Assembly: GCF_016056375.1 (NCBI RefSeq)
Contig: NZ_JAEDAE010000008.1
Location: forward strand, 124,001-188,000
DNA length: 64,000 bases
Direction of reading: 5' to 3'
Origin: Hymenobacter negativus
Lineage (GTDB): Bacteria; Bacteroidota; Bacteroidia; Cytophagales; Hymenobacteraceae
Shown here: piece after piece, positions 42,152 to 51,233 of the stretch
Layout: every line of letters begins with the position of its first letter
Numbering within the stretch: the first letter of the stretch is position 1
Program-made: the position numbers and the translations under genes
The notes under the pieces: generated by a model
Databases searched by the model: none
Seen by the model: the letters and a program-made list of their open reading frames with translations, nothing else
What the model was told of the DNA's origin: nothing

Positions 42152-43703
42152 TAACGATATAGATAACGCGTTCCAACGGCTGAACCCGCCGGAGCCGGAA
42201 CCAACACCTTTCCCGCTGGATGCCTGGCTGCGGCTGGAAACCGAGCTGGACAAGGCCGTGATTGAACGCGCCGTCCGGCGGCGGGTGTGGAAGTTTTTTG
42301 TGGCCGAAGTGGCCGTAGTGTTGCTGATTGGACTGGGCTGGATGCTGTGGCCAACCCAGCCCAGCCAGGTAGCTGAAAAGTCTTCGAAACCAATGGCGGC
42401 CGCTGGCAGCACAACGCCTGAGCATGGCTCGAACCAGCAGACCGCAGACCAACCGGATGTTGCCAGCGCAGCGACAGCGGCAGGTAGAAAAGCTCGTAAT
42501 ACTGAAGCAAGCACCAGCGCGCTAGCCAATCCCACGGCGGCGGCCCCAGAAACACAGCCTTTGCAACCGGTAGTGCCTTCGGCTACTGCCAGCACCGCAT
42601 CAGTTGCGACAACATCGGTTCCTGCACCTGCAACGGCAGTTGCCCATCGGCGGCGCAAGCTGGCCGCGCTCCGGCCGGCCTATCTGGCTGGTTTTGCCTC
42701 CCGCAAAGCCCGGCAAGCCCGCGGCTACGAGCGCAGCGCAGCCGAAACGTCAGTACCTGCCGCAGCAACGCGGAAAATCAGTACCATCGCCCCAACAGTT
42801 GCCGGCTCCCCTGGCCAGCAGCCGACGGCGGGCAGTGCCGCCGGGCACGCCGCAGTACCAGTCGAAGCCAACGCGACGGCCGTTGCTTCGGGCCGGCAGC
42901 ATCGCGAAAGCCCCTTGCCTTCGCTAAGCCGGGCGGCCGTTTCCGGCGCGGCAACGCCAGTTGATGCGGCGCCGGAAACGGCCGCTGAGACTGCAGCAGC
43001 AGTTGCGCCGCTGGTGCCCATTGCAACCCGGCTGGAGGTAGCTGCTACGGCTGGCCTGCCAGCCCCGCTGCTGGCCGCCGCCGCGGTGCCCGCCAACTTA
43101 CCCATCCCGCTACGGCAGCCCCATTTCTACGTTGGGCTGGTGGCCGCGCCCGACCTGAGCACAGTTAAATTTGTGGACGTGGAGCGCCCCAAACTCAATG
43201 TTGGCGTGGTGCTCGAATACCGCCTCACCAACCGGCTGCTCGTGAGCACCGGCCTGCTGCGCGTCAACAAAGAATATTACGCCCGCCGCGAAGACTACGA
43301 CTGGAGCGCCTACCCCCGAGCGGCCACCCGCAATTTCTACTGGGTCGACGGTGCCTGTACGGTGCTCGACGTGCCGCTGAACCTGCGCTATGATGCCGTG
43401 GTGCGGCCGCAGGCGCGGCTGTTTGGCGCTATGGGCCTCTCCTCCTTCTTCATGCAGCGCGAGCAGTACAGCTACGACTACACCGAGAACAACTCGACTT
43501 ACCTCTGGGAGCGCAGCTACGTGAACGAGAACCAGCACCTGTTCAGCGTGCTCAATCTGTCGCTTGGCTACGAGCACAGCCTCGGCCCCCACTGGCGCGT
43601 GCAGGCCGAGCCCTACGCCAAGCTGCCCCTGGGCGGCGTGGGAGCAGGCAAGGTGCGCCTGACCAGCGGCGGCATTTTCTTCGGGCTGAAGTACGGCTTC
43701 TAG
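42141..43703 (+). CDS. Membrane-anchored protein with long linker and C-terminal outer-membrane beta-barrel-like domain (putative sigma partner)
   Basis: A 520-residue protein with an unusual layout. Residues 1-50 are a short cytoplasmic-type, charged segment (WSDNDIDNAFQRLNPPEPEP; LRLETELDKAVIERAVRRR) like the N-termini of Bacteroidota sigma-partner membrane proteins. 51-70 is one transmembrane helix (FVAEVAVVLLIGLGWMLW). About 75-325 is low-complexity, rich in Ala, Pro, Thr and Ser. About 327-520 is beta-strand rich and ends in aromatic GIFFGLKYGF, as in outer-membrane barrels (FYVGLVAAPDLSTVKF; LSLGYEHSLGPHWRV). If so, one chain could span inner membrane, periplasm and outer membrane. The start at 42141 overlaps the sigma gene by 11 bases. 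An alternative is a periplasmic barrel-like domain held by the inner-membrane helix. Confidence 0.75.
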   Translation: MWSDNDIDNAFQRLNPPEPEPTPFPLDAWLRLETELDKAVIERAVRRRVWKFFVAEVAVVLLIGLGWMLWPTQPSQVAEKSSKPMAAAGSTTPEHGSNQQTADQPDVASAATAAGRKARNTEASTSALANPTAAAPETQPLQPVVPSATASTASVATTSVPAPATAVAHRRRKLAALRPAYLAGFASRKARQARGYERSAAETSVPAAATRKISTIAPTVAGSPGQQPTAGSAAGHAAVPVEANATAVASGRQHRESPLPSLSRAAVSGAATPVDAAPETAAETAAAVAPLVPIATRLEVAATAGLPAPLLAAAAVPANLPIPLRQPHFYVGLVAAPDLSTVKFVDVERPKLNVGVVLEYRLTNRLLVSTGLLRVNKEYYARREDYDWSAYPRAATRNFYWVDGACTVLDVPLNLRYDAVVRPQARLFGAMGLSSFFMQREQYSYDYTENNSTYLWERSYVNENQHLFSVLNLSLGYEHSLGPHWRVQAEPYAKLPLGGVGAGKVRLTSGGIFFGLKYGF

Positions 43704-43786
43704 CCCCCGCGGCCGTCCAGAACGTGTATCGCATCGGTCCAAAATCACATCACTTTTTGTTGTTTCCACTTTTGTCCCTTCTTGGC

Positions 43787-44185
43787 ATGCCCTTTCTCGC
43801 CTCTTTTTCTGTATCTATCCGGCCGGCTTTGCTGAGCGCCGTGGCCACGGCGCTGCTGGGCATGGCGGCCAGTTGCACATACTCGCACGGCGATCCCGCC
43901 CCGGCCTGCGACGTGCCCAGCGAAACCATCACCTACGCCGGAGTCATTTCTCCCATTTTTGAGGCCAACTGCCGGCGCTGCCACGGCGCGGCGGTGTACG
44001 CCACGCTGGGCGGCGGCAACGACTTCAGCAGCTACGCGGCCATCAGCAGCTACCCGCAGGGCACCCTGCTGGGCTCCATCAAGCACGCCCCCGGCTACGA
44101 TTTTATGCCCAAAGACGGCGGCAAGATTTCGGATTGCGACATCGCCCGCATCGAAGCCTGGTATGCCAAGGGCAAACCCCAGTAA
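43787..44185 (+). CDS. Small exported c-type cytochrome-like protein
   Basis: A 132-residue envelope protein with one haem c motif CRRCH (in EANCRRCHGAAVY) and a likely distal methionine in YDFMPKDGG. The N-terminus is hydrophobic (LLSAVATALLGMAASC) and may be a weak lipoprotein signal at AASC. The fold matches small cytochrome domains found with YceI and DUF5777 proteins in Bacteroidota. The ATG at 43787 is chosen over 43724, since the extra residues add nothing family-like. It begins a three-gene run with gaps of 23 and 41 bases. Confidence 0.82.
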   Translation: MPFLASFSVSIRPALLSAVATALLGMAASCTYSHGDPAPACDVPSETITYAGVISPIFEANCRRCHGAAVYATLGGGNDFSSYAAISSYPQGTLLGSIKHAPGYDFMPKDGGKISDCDIARIEAWYAKGKPQ

Positions 44186-44208
44186 CCCCACTCCCTCCCC
44201 TCTTTGCT

Positions 44209-44799
44209 ATGAAACGCTCCTTCTTTCTGCTATCAGCCTGCTTGTTGTTCTCTGCGCTTGCGGGCGCACAGGCGCAGAGCAAGTACATGACCAAAACGGG
44301 GCGTGTGTCGTTTTTTTCGGCCACCCCGATTGAGGACATCGAAGCCAAAAGCCAGCAAACGGCGGCCATTCTCGATTTTGGGACGAGCCAGCTGGCCTTC
44401 TCCGTACCCATCAAAAGCTTTGTGTTCCGGCGCACCCTCATGCAAGAGCACTTCAACGAGAATTACATGGAGTCGGACAAATTTCCCAAGGCCACCTTCA
44501 CGGGGCGTTTTGTGGGGTTTGATGCCGCTACATTGGCCACTGCCGGCCCGCACAATGTGCCGGTAGAAGGCGACCTCACCCTGCACGGCGTGACGCACCA
44601 CATCCAAGTGCCGGCCAGCGTGGAACTGAAAGGCGGCCAATTGCTGGCCTTTGCTACCTTTCCAGTAGCTTCGGCCGACTATAATATTGAGATTCCGCTG
44701 CTGGTGCGCAACAACATTGCCAAGGTCGTGACCGTGCGCGTGGCCCTCTCCTGCGACCCCGTGGCGGGGGCCGTGGGTGCCGCCACCGCGCCCCGCTAG
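44209..44799 (+). CDS. YceI family lipid-binding protein
   Basis: A 196-residue periplasmic protein. The signal peptide (LLSACLLFSALAGAQAQ) is followed by a YceI-type lipocalin-like barrel: GRVSFFSATPIEDIEAKS, FKNRTLMQEHFNENYMESDK-like segment (FVFRRTLMQEHFNENYMESD), FPKATFTGRF and EGDLTLHGVTHHIQVPASV. YceI proteins bind polyisoprenoid or other amphiphilic lipids. It lies in the middle of a cytochrome-YceI-DUF5777 run, suggesting a shared role in an envelope electron-transfer or quinone-related process. ATG 44209 gives a clean signal peptide. Confidence 0.9.
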   Translation: MKRSFFLLSACLLFSALAGAQAQSKYMTKTGRVSFFSATPIEDIEAKSQQTAAILDFGTSQLAFSVPIKSFVFRRTLMQEHFNENYMESDKFPKATFTGRFVGFDAATLATAGPHNVPVEGDLTLHGVTHHIQVPASVELKGGQLLAFATFPVASADYNIEIPLLVRNNIAKVVTVRVALSCDPVAGAVGAATAPR

Positions 44800-44840
44800 T
44801 TGCCGTCGTTCTGTTCTTCGCTTTCTTTCCTGCTTTCCTT

Positions 44841-45758
44841 ATGACTCAAAATCTTTACCCTTCCCGTGGCTTCCTGGGCTTGTTGGTGGCCGGGCTGCTG
44901 GCACTGGCCAGCCCCGCCCGCGCCCAAACCGACCTGCTGCAGGACCTCGAAAGACAAACCGCCGACTCGACCAAGCGCGAGGTGGTGGCGGCCACGTTCA
45001 AGGGCACGCACATCATCAATGCGCAGTCGGTCGAAACGCCGGGCCAGGGCACACTGGCCTTCCTCATCCAGCACCGCTTCGGCACCCTGAATAGCGGCGC
45101 TTATAATTTCTTCGGCCTCGACCAGGCCGTACTGCGCCTGAGCTTCGAGTATGGCCTGACCAATCGGCTGGCCGTGGGCATCGGCCGCAGCAACATCGAA
45201 AAAACCTTCGACGGCTTCCTAAAATACCGGGCCTTGCGGCAAACCAGCGGGGCGCGGCCCATGCCGGTATCGGTCACCCTGTTTGCCTCGGCAGCCATCA
45301 CCACGCTCAAGTTTGGCACCCTGCCCACGGAGCGCACCACGGCGTCGCGCCTCGACTATACCTACCAGGTGCTGATTGCCCGCAAGGTTAGCTCGGGCCT
45401 GTCGTTGCAGCTCATGCCCACGCTCATCCACCGCAACTACGTGCCCCTGGCCGGCATGCAGAACGACGTGTATTCTATCGGCGGAGGACTGCGCCAGAAG
45501 CTCACCAAACGCATTGCCCTCACCGCCGATTATTTCTACGTGCTACCCGGCTACGCGGCCGACAACTTCCGCAACGCCCTCGGCGCGGGGTTCGACATCG
45601 AAACCGGCGGCCACGTTTTCCAGCTGCACGTCACCAACGCTCAGGGCATGACGGAGAAATTCTTCGTACCCCAGACCAGCGGCGATTTCTTCAAGGGCGA
45701 CATCTACTTTGGCTTCACGGTGGCGCGAAATTTCACGGTCAAGTCGCAGCTAAAATAA
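44841..45758 (+). CDS. DUF5777 family outer-membrane beta-barrel protein
   Basis: A 305-residue exported protein. A signal peptide (LLVAGLLALASPARAQ) precedes a DUF5777-type barrel with HRFGTLNSGAYNFFGLDQAV, EYGLTNRLAVGIGRSN and IYFGFTVARNFTVK at the end. It should sit in the outer membrane. It is the last gene of the cytochrome-YceI-DUF5777 run and ends before a very strong bidirectional terminator. Confidence 0.85.
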   Translation: MTQNLYPSRGFLGLLVAGLLALASPARAQTDLLQDLERQTADSTKREVVAATFKGTHIINAQSVETPGQGTLAFLIQHRFGTLNSGAYNFFGLDQAVLRLSFEYGLTNRLAVGIGRSNIEKTFDGFLKYRALRQTSGARPMPVSVTLFASAAITTLKFGTLPTERTTASRLDYTYQVLIARKVSSGLSLQLMPTLIHRNYVPLAGMQNDVYSIGGGLRQKLTKRIALTADYFYVLPGYAADNFRNALGAGFDIETGGHVFQLHVTNAQGMTEKFFVPQTSGDFFKGDIYFGFTVARNFTVKSQLK

Positions 45759-45768
45759 CTTAGCATCA

Positions 45769-45818
45769 CGCCATCAAAAAGGCCCGCCTGATAATTCAGG
45801 CGGGCCTTTTTGATGGCG
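45769..45818. terminator. Bidirectional terminator
   Basis: Perfect 23-base arms (45769-45791 and 45796-45818) around a 4-base loop. The stem includes AAAAAGGCCCGCCTGA, so both strands get a T-run. It serves the convergent DUF5777 and Nfu-type genes. Confidence 0.92.
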
Positions 45819-45833
45819 TTAAATTGCGAGCAA

Positions 45834-46436
45834 TTACACCGTAATACCTTCGGCCACTACGCTTTGCACCTCCGGCACCATACGCTTGAGCAGGTTCTCG
45901 ATGCCCGATTTCAGGGTAACTGTGGCCGAGGGGCAGCCGGAGCACGAGCCTTGCAGGTTCACGGTCACGATGCCTTCGTGGTAGCTTTTGAAGGTGATGT
46001 TGCCGCCGTCCTGCTCCACAGCGGGGCGCACGTAGTTATCGAGCAGGTCGATAACTTTCTGGGCAATCTGGCCTTCCTGCTGGGTGGGGTCGCCGGCGGT
46101 GGCAGCTTGAGCGGCCTTCTGCTCGGCGGCGGGGTCCACGAGGAAAATGGGGCCGCCGGCCTCCACGTAGCTTTTCAGGAACTGCCGCAGCTCGGGGATG
46201 AGCTGGGTCCAGGCCAATTCGGGCTGCGATTTGGTGACAGTAACAAAGTTCTGGGCGATAAACACGCGGCCTACGTAGTCGAACCCGAACAGCTCCTGCG
46301 CCAGCGGCGAGTTGGCGGCGGCTTCGAGGTTGGGGTAATCCACGCTCACGCCATCCACCAGCAGGTTTTGGTTGAGGACGAATTTCATGCTCTCCGGATT
46401 GGGAGAGGCTTCGGCATAAATGGAAACAGCAGACAT
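45834..46436 (-). CDS. NifU/Nfu-type iron-sulfur cluster scaffold
   Basis: A 200-residue Fe-S carrier. The N-terminal Nfu_N domain (SIYAEASPNPESMKFVLNQN) is followed by a linker and the NifU C-terminal domain with the cluster ligands CSGC (in LQGSCSGCPSATVTLKSGIE). It receives and hands on [4Fe-4S] clusters in the cytoplasm. ATG 46436 is preferred to 46487, because an exact -7 box at 46485-46492 overlaps the longer start. Candidate clients in the window include QueG. Confidence 0.93.
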   Translation of the reverse strand: MSAVSIYAEASPNPESMKFVLNQNLLVDGVSVDYPNLEAAANSPLAQELFGFDYVGRVFIAQNFVTVTKSQPELAWTQLIPELRQFLKSYVEAGGPIFLVDPAAEQKAAQAATAGDPTQQEGQIAQKVIDLLDNYVRPAVEQDGGNITFKSYHEGIVTVNLQGSCSGCPSATVTLKSGIENLLKRMVPEVQSVVAEGITV

Positions 46437-46484
46437 AGTTTCGGGGCTTAAAATCAGGGGGAAGCGCCGCCGTGGCGGCAGCTG

Positions 46485-46526
46485 CAAAGGTACAACCGCG
46501 ACAGGGCCGTAGAGGTTGCAAATGTA
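46485..46526 (-). promoter_or_regulatory. Two tandem -7 elements upstream of the Nfu gene
   Basis: Two exact minus-strand boxes: TACCTTTG (plus-strand CAAAGGTA, 46485-46492) and TACATTTG (CAAATGTA, 46519-46526). The first predicts a leader of about 42 nt, the second about 76 nt. Confidence 0.5.
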
Positions 46527-46541
46527 CCTACATCATTTCAG

Positions 46542-47621
46542 TTATACTCGGTTGGCACGGGCGCGGAGCAGCAAATCGGCCAGCACGAGTTGGGTCATGG
46601 CTTCCACAATGGGCACGGCGCGGGGCAGCACGCAGGCATCGTGCCGGCCCCGGCCCACCAGCGTGATGGCCTCGCCCTGGTCGTTGATGGTTTGCTGGGG
46701 CTGGAGCAGCGTGGCCACGGGTTTGAACGCCACGCGGAAATAAATATCCTGACCGTTCGAAATGCCGCCCTGGCTGCCGCCACTGTGGTTGGTGCGCGTG
46801 CGCACGGCCCCCACTGCGTCAGTATAAAACTCATCGTTGTGCTGCGAGCCGGGCAGTTTCGTACCCTCAAAGCCGGAGCCAATTTCAAAGCCCTTCACGG
46901 CATTGATGCTGAGCATGGCCTGCCCCAGCAGGGCCGGCAGCTTGTCAAACACCGGCTCGCCCAGCCCGGCGGGTACGTGCCGCGCCACGCCCGTAATCAC
47001 GCCGCCCACGGTGTCGTGCGCCGCCTGCGCAGCCCGGATGCGCGCTTCCATGAGGGCAGCCGTTTCGGGGTGCGGGCAACGCACCAGGTTGCTGTCGATG
47101 AGGCTCAAATCAAGCAATTCGTAGCCCACGGGTACTTCCACTTCCCCCACGGCCGAAACGTAGGCTACCGTTTCGATGCCGAAATGGGCCAGCAGCTTGG
47201 CCGCCACGGCGCCGGCGGCTACGCGGGCGGCCGTTTCGCGGGCCGAGCTGCGGCCGCCGCCGCGGTAGTCGCGGCGTCCGTACTTGGCGTCGTAGGTGTA
47301 GTCGGCGTGGCTGGCGCGGTAGGCGTGCGCTATGTGCGAGTAGTCGTCGGAGCGCTGGTCGGCATTGGGGATGAACAGGCTGATGGGCGTGCCCGTCGTC
47401 ACGCCCTCAAACAGGCCCGACTGAATGTGCACGGTATCAGCTTCCTTGCGCGGCGTGGTGAGGTCGGACTGGCCGGGCCGCCGCCGGTCGAGCGCGGCTT
47501 GAATGTGGGCGGCATCCACGGCCACGCCCGCCGGGCAGCCGTCGATAATCACGCCGATGCCCGCCCCGTGCGACTCGCCAAACGTGGTGATGCGAAAGAG
47601 AGAGCCGAAGGTATTGGACAT
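46542..47621 (-). CDS. aroC: Chorismate synthase
   Basis: A 359-residue enzyme for the last shikimate step, EPSP to chorismate, using reduced FMN. Signature motifs: [15 protein letters not shown] at the N-terminus, [29 protein letters not shown], and [15 protein letters not shown]. Length and motifs are normal. An exact promoter box lies 55 bases upstream, overlapping the batD stop codon, so aroC can be expressed on its own. Confidence 0.97.
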   Translation of the reverse strand: MSNTFGSLFRITTFGESHGAGIGVIIDGCPAGVAVDAAHIQAALDRRRPGQSDLTTPRKEADTVHIQSGLFEGVTTGTPISLFIPNADQRSDDYSHIAHAYRASHADYTYDAKYGRRDYRGGGRSSARETAARVAAGAVAAKLLAHFGIETVAYVSAVGEVEVPVGYELLDLSLIDSNLVRCPHPETAALMEARIRAAQAAHDTVGGVITGVARHVPAGLGEPVFDKLPALLGQAMLSINAVKGFEIGSGFEGTKLPGSQHNDEFYTDAVGAVRTRTNHSGGSQGGISNGQDIYFRVAFKPVATLLQPQQTINDQGEAITLVGRGRHDACVLPRAVPIVEAMTQLVLADLLLRARANRV

Positions 47622-47675
47622 TTTTTGGTGCTTGGTTTTTGGTGCTTAGTGCGTGGCACCATTCATAAATCCTCG

Positions 47676-47683
47676 CAAAACTA
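47676..47683 (-). promoter_or_regulatory. -7 promoter element for aroC
   Basis: CAAAACTA on the plus strand (TAGTTTTG on the minus strand), an exact match that overlaps the batD stop codon. Predicted leader about 48 nt. Confidence 0.5.
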
Positions 47684-49219
47684 CGCCCGCCGCCCGGCCC
47701 GCCACCAGCCAAAGGCCGCCACGCCCGCCAGCCCGATGAGCAGCCAGTCGGCATAGCGCCGCACGTCGCGGTACACGTCCAGTGGCTGCATGGTGGTGTC
47801 GGCCCCAGCCAGCGCCGGGCCGTAGAACGGGTCATCCGCGGGGCGGGCCAGTGGTTCCACGGCGGCTACCACGCCCTGCACCAGGGGGCGCAAGCCGGGC
47901 CGTAGCACATTGTAGCGGCCCGTATTGGGGTTGAACACTGTCAGGTGCAACAGGCTGTCCAGCGGCAACACGCCGGGCCGCCGGGCCACCAGCCGGTACC
48001 GGAATAGCTTGCGCCCACCGCCCGGCGCAGGCTCCTCGCGCACTTCGGGCCCGTACACGTCGAGGCCAGGCCAGGCGGCCACCGTTGGGGCCAGCACTGC
48101 CGCCAGATTGCCCTGCCCAGCCACGCCAAAGGTGTACGTGAACGACTCGCCCACCCGAAACTTGGTCCGGCTGATGGCTTCCTGCAATTCGAAGCGGCCC
48201 ACGGCCACGGGGCCGCCAGGCGTGGCCTGCGGCAGGGGCTGCACGGCCACCGCCAGGCCGGGTGCGGTATAGGTTTTGTAGCCCGCCAGGCGGTTGTCCT
48301 GGCCGGGCTCGGGCTTTTTCAGGAGCTTGAACTTCACCATCGTCAGGGCCAGGGGCGGGAAGCGCAGGGGCTGGGCGGTGAGGGGGTAGTAGAGGTTTTC
48401 GGCCAGCCGGAAGCGCAGGTATTTCTGGCCCAAGTGCCGCACGGTGTCGGGCGTCACGCTGGGTTCGGGGCCGGGCTCCTGCCAGGCGGTGGGCTGGTGC
48501 AGTTCGTGCAGCAGCGGCGGCAGCTGGTCGGTAAAATCGTGGAAGGCCAGCAGAGCTTGGTCCTCGGGCTTGAGGTAGAAATACAGCCCCACGCGCACGC
48601 CCTCGCCCACGAACACGCGCGACCGGTCGGCCACCACGGCCAGAAAGGCGTGGTCGGCGCGTTCCTCGTAGAGCACCGGCTTGGGCTTGCCAAATAGCTT
48701 GTCGAGGTCGCCCACGGCCTGCAGCGGCGCGGTGGGGTTCACTGGTTTGGTAATGGAACCGGGGTTGGGCAGGGCCGGCCCCACCCGCACGGTGGCGGCC
48801 TTGCTGCGCAGCAGCACCCCGTTCACCGTGAGTTGGAAGGGCTTGATGACGATTTCGCCCTCGCCGTAGGGCACGTAGCGCTGGGTAATGGTGAGGTCGG
48901 AGAAGCGCCGGCCCTGCACAATGCGCGTGGTGGTGGTGCTGGTTTTGCCGGTTTTCTTGAAGCCGTCCAGTTCCGGAAACTCCGAATACTTGTCGAGCAC
49001 GCCCCCGCGCAGCCGGAAAGCCAGCGTGAAAACACCCGTGACGGGCAGCGTGGCCGGCCCGGGCAGCAGTTCTACATCGGCCGGATTAGTGGCGGGGAGC
49101 TTGGGCTGAGCGGCTGGCGCAGCCGGGCCAGGCTTGGCTGGGGGAGCCGGTGGGGCCTGGCCCAATTCGGCCAGCCAAAGCCCCGGCAGCAGCCCCAATG
49201 CCCAAAAAAGTCCTCCCAT
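47681..49219 (-). CDS. batD: BatD family membrane protein
   Basis: A 512-residue protein of the BatD ("oxygen tolerance") family. A signal peptide and a Pro/Ala-rich linker precede an exported beta-rich region (FTLAFRLRGGVLDKYSEFPE; DLTITQRYVPYGEGEIVIKP) and one C-terminal transmembrane helix (YADWLLIGLAGVAAFGWW) with a short cytoplasmic tail. BatD usually belongs to a batABCDE operon with MoxR and vWA proteins, but none is present here, so this is a stand-alone copy. Function in any species is poorly defined. Confidence 0.85.
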   Translation of the reverse strand: MGGLFWALGLLPGLWLAELGQAPPAPPAKPGPAAPAAQPKLPATNPADVELLPGPATLPVTGVFTLAFRLRGGVLDKYSEFPELDGFKKTGKTSTTTTRIVQGRRFSDLTITQRYVPYGEGEIVIKPFQLTVNGVLLRSKAATVRVGPALPNPGSITKPVNPTAPLQAVGDLDKLFGKPKPVLYEERADHAFLAVVADRSRVFVGEGVRVGLYFYLKPEDQALLAFHDFTDQLPPLLHELHQPTAWQEPGPEPSVTPDTVRHLGQKYLRFRLAENLYYPLTAQPLRFPPLALTMVKFKLLKKPEPGQDNRLAGYKTYTAPGLAVAVQPLPQATPGGPVAVGRFELQEAISRTKFRVGESFTYTFGVAGQGNLAAVLAPTVAAWPGLDVYGPEVREEPAPGGGRKLFRYRLVARRPGVLPLDSLLHLTVFNPNTGRYNVLRPGLRPLVQGVVAAVEPLARPADDPFYGPALAGADTTMQPLDVYRDVRRYADWLLIGLAGVAAFGWWRAGRRA

Positions 49220-49493
49220 AGTTGCTAGCGCATTATCACCCGCTAAAAGTAGCTCAAAACGCTGGGTTCAGCCATTCTGGCTAAAACCACAATTCATTAT
49301 TTGCCACCCGGCGGCGGGGGCCATAACAAAAAATACGGGCATAATCAATCCCTATCCCCACCAGTTGCCGTATCTGCTTTCAAATCACCCATACGGTTGC
49401 GGTTTAATCTTATTACAGACGGGCTCCTGGCACCGTCCGGGATTGTATTGCCTTCTCCGTTGGTTCCAATTTCCACCTAACTACTTCACGCTC

Positions 49494-50258
49494 ATGTCTG
49501 ACAACCTCCAGCCCCGCGGCTCCGACGATACTTCGTTCGCTCAGCCGCTCTACACTCCCATCAAGCGTCGTTCGTTCTTTATGTATGCCGGCGCTACGGC
49601 TGGGGCCACGGCCCTGGTACTGGCCGGTTGCTCGAAAGACTCTGACAACGCTACCCCTTCGCTGCCCGCCGGCAACAGCGTTACTTCGAGTGGCGCCATC
49701 AGCCTGGGCTCGGGCGATGTGGGCGTATTGAACTTTGCTTACGCGCTGGAACAGCTTGAAGCTGACTTCTATAGCAAAGTAGCAGCTTTATCCAACGGCT
49801 CAACCCTGCTCGGGTCTGATTTTGCCTACTTCCAACAAGTAGCCAAGCACGAAGCCATTCACCGCGATTTCTTCAAGGCAGCCCTCACCCGCGACGCCAG
49901 CAGCCAGGTACTTCGTGGCCTCACGCCCAAATATCCTGCCCCAACGTTCACTGACCGCACCAACATCCTGGCGACGGCCAAAGCCTTTGAGGACCTGGGC
50001 GTAGCAGCCTACAACGGTGCCGGCAAGCTCATCAAAAAGGCTGACTACCTGGTTATTGCCGGTCAGATTGTATCGGTTGAGGCACGCCACGCCGCTTATA
50101 TCCGCGACCTGATTACGCCCGGCTCGTTTGCGGCCGACGAAATCGTGAACACGACTACAGGCCTGGACGATTCCAAAACGCCCAAGGACGTGCTTGCTAT
50201 TGCCCAAGCTTATATCACGGAAACGCTCGACGGCAGCTACGTTGGGGTTAATAGCTAA
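49494..50258 (+). CDS. Tat-exported ferritin-like lipoprotein, pair 1 member A
   Basis: A 254-residue ferritin-like (Ferritin_2 type) protein. The N-terminus carries a twin-arginine signal, IKRRSFFMYAGATAGATALV, ending in a lipobox LAGC (C46), so it should be exported folded and lipidated. The four-helix part keeps the expected di-metal ligands: E86 (LEQLEADFY), E120 and H123 (KHEAIH), E166 (AFEDLG), E196 and H199 (VEARH). The same family includes plant desiccation-related proteins. ATG 49494 is chosen over 49134 because the signal peptide begins just after it. It starts the first A-B cassette, 34 bases before member B. Confidence 0.87.
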   Translation: MSDNLQPRGSDDTSFAQPLYTPIKRRSFFMYAGATAGATALVLAGCSKDSDNATPSLPAGNSVTSSGAISLGSGDVGVLNFAYALEQLEADFYSKVAALSNGSTLLGSDFAYFQQVAKHEAIHRDFFKAALTRDASSQVLRGLTPKYPAPTFTDRTNILATAKAFEDLGVAAYNGAGKLIKKADYLVIAGQIVSVEARHAAYIRDLITPGSFAADEIVNTTTGLDDSKTPKDVLAIAQAYITETLDGSYVGVNS

Positions 50259-50292
50259 GCGTCCTTTCCATCACTTGTAATTCTCCTTCGCC

Positions 50293-51186
50293 ATGGATTT
50301 CTTCAAAATAATTGACCAGCTTTCGGAAGTAGACGCCGACGTAATGGGCCGCTTCGATTCGCGTCGCTCCGTTTTTAATTCTCTGGGCAGCATGGCCAAG
50401 CGCACCGCGCTGGCTGCCACGCCCTTGTTTCTTGGCTCACTTTTCCAGAAAGCCTACGCCGGCACTACCTCCACTGCGGTAGAAGTGCTGAACTATGCGC
50501 TGACCTTGGAATTGCTGGAAGCCGACTTCTACCGTCAGTTCATCGCCACCGGCTTTATTCCGACGGGTGCTCCGGCCAATGCCATTGCCCAGATTAAGAA
50601 GCACGAAGATGCCCACGTCAAGCTTCTCAGCGGTGCTATCAGCCAGATGGGTGGCAAGCCCGTAGCGGGCACTGACACCACGGGTGTACGCTTCAAGGGC
50701 TTGCCGGCTGGCATCCCCAACACTTACGCGGGCTACCTGAGTGTGGCTCAGCTGCTGGAAGACGCCGGGGTGCGTGCATATAAAGGCCGCGCCGGCGAAC
50801 TCATCGGCACCGATTTGTTGACTACGGCGCTGCAAATCCACTCGGTGGAGGCCCGCCACGCCGCCCACATTCGCACCATGCGCAGCCAGACGCCTTGGGT
50901 AAGCCCCACCGACGACTTGGCTAGCCATCCCGTGTACACCAGCGGCCTTACTTCGGGCAGCACGGCACCCACCTCCATTACCGCCGGGGGCAGCAGCTAC
51001 GGCATTCCTGCTTATTCGGCTGCCAGTCCGGTAGAAAACAACACCACTCAGTCGGGTGTAGCCATTACCACGGCTCTGGCCAACCAGTACACGGCTGCCG
51101 ATGCCGCCGCCTCGTTCGACGAGTACCTGCAAGCCGCCGAAATACTGGACGCTTCGCGCGCTGGTGGTTTGGCATTGTTGTCTTAG
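50293..51186 (+). CDS. Exported ferritin-like protein, pair 1 member B
   Basis: A 297-residue ferritin-like protein. Residues 23-56 look like a twin-arginine signal without lipobox (DSRRSVFNSLGSMAKRTALA ... KAYAG). The ferritin-like domain keeps E73 (LELLEADFY), E105 and H108 (KHEDAH), a glutamate in LLEDAGVRAYKG, and E/H in VEARHAAHIR. It has about 100 extra residues at the C-terminus rich in Ser, Thr and Ala. It likely pairs with member A. Confidence 0.87.
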   Translation: MDFFKIIDQLSEVDADVMGRFDSRRSVFNSLGSMAKRTALAATPLFLGSLFQKAYAGTTSTAVEVLNYALTLELLEADFYRQFIATGFIPTGAPANAIAQIKKHEDAHVKLLSGAISQMGGKPVAGTDTTGVRFKGLPAGIPNTYAGYLSVAQLLEDAGVRAYKGRAGELIGTDLLTTALQIHSVEARHAAHIRTMRSQTPWVSPTDDLASHPVYTSGLTSGSTAPTSITAGGSSYGIPAYSAASPVENNTTQSGVAITTALANQYTAADAAASFDEYLQAAEILDASRAGGLALLS

Positions 51187-51233
51187 AGTCTACAGTGCGC
51201 TGCTTTTTAGCAGCAATTGTTTCAAAGCCGGTT

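Noticed and set aside
47622-47680. Tandem words TTGGTGCTTGG/TTTGGTGCTTAG before aroC
   Set aside because: Only two short copies and no inverted partner; too little to call an element, although the style is like the other word repeats.
46590-47756. 388-codon open frame on the plus strand
   Set aside because: Antisense to aroC, whose family motifs are complete; the shadow has no recognisable domain.
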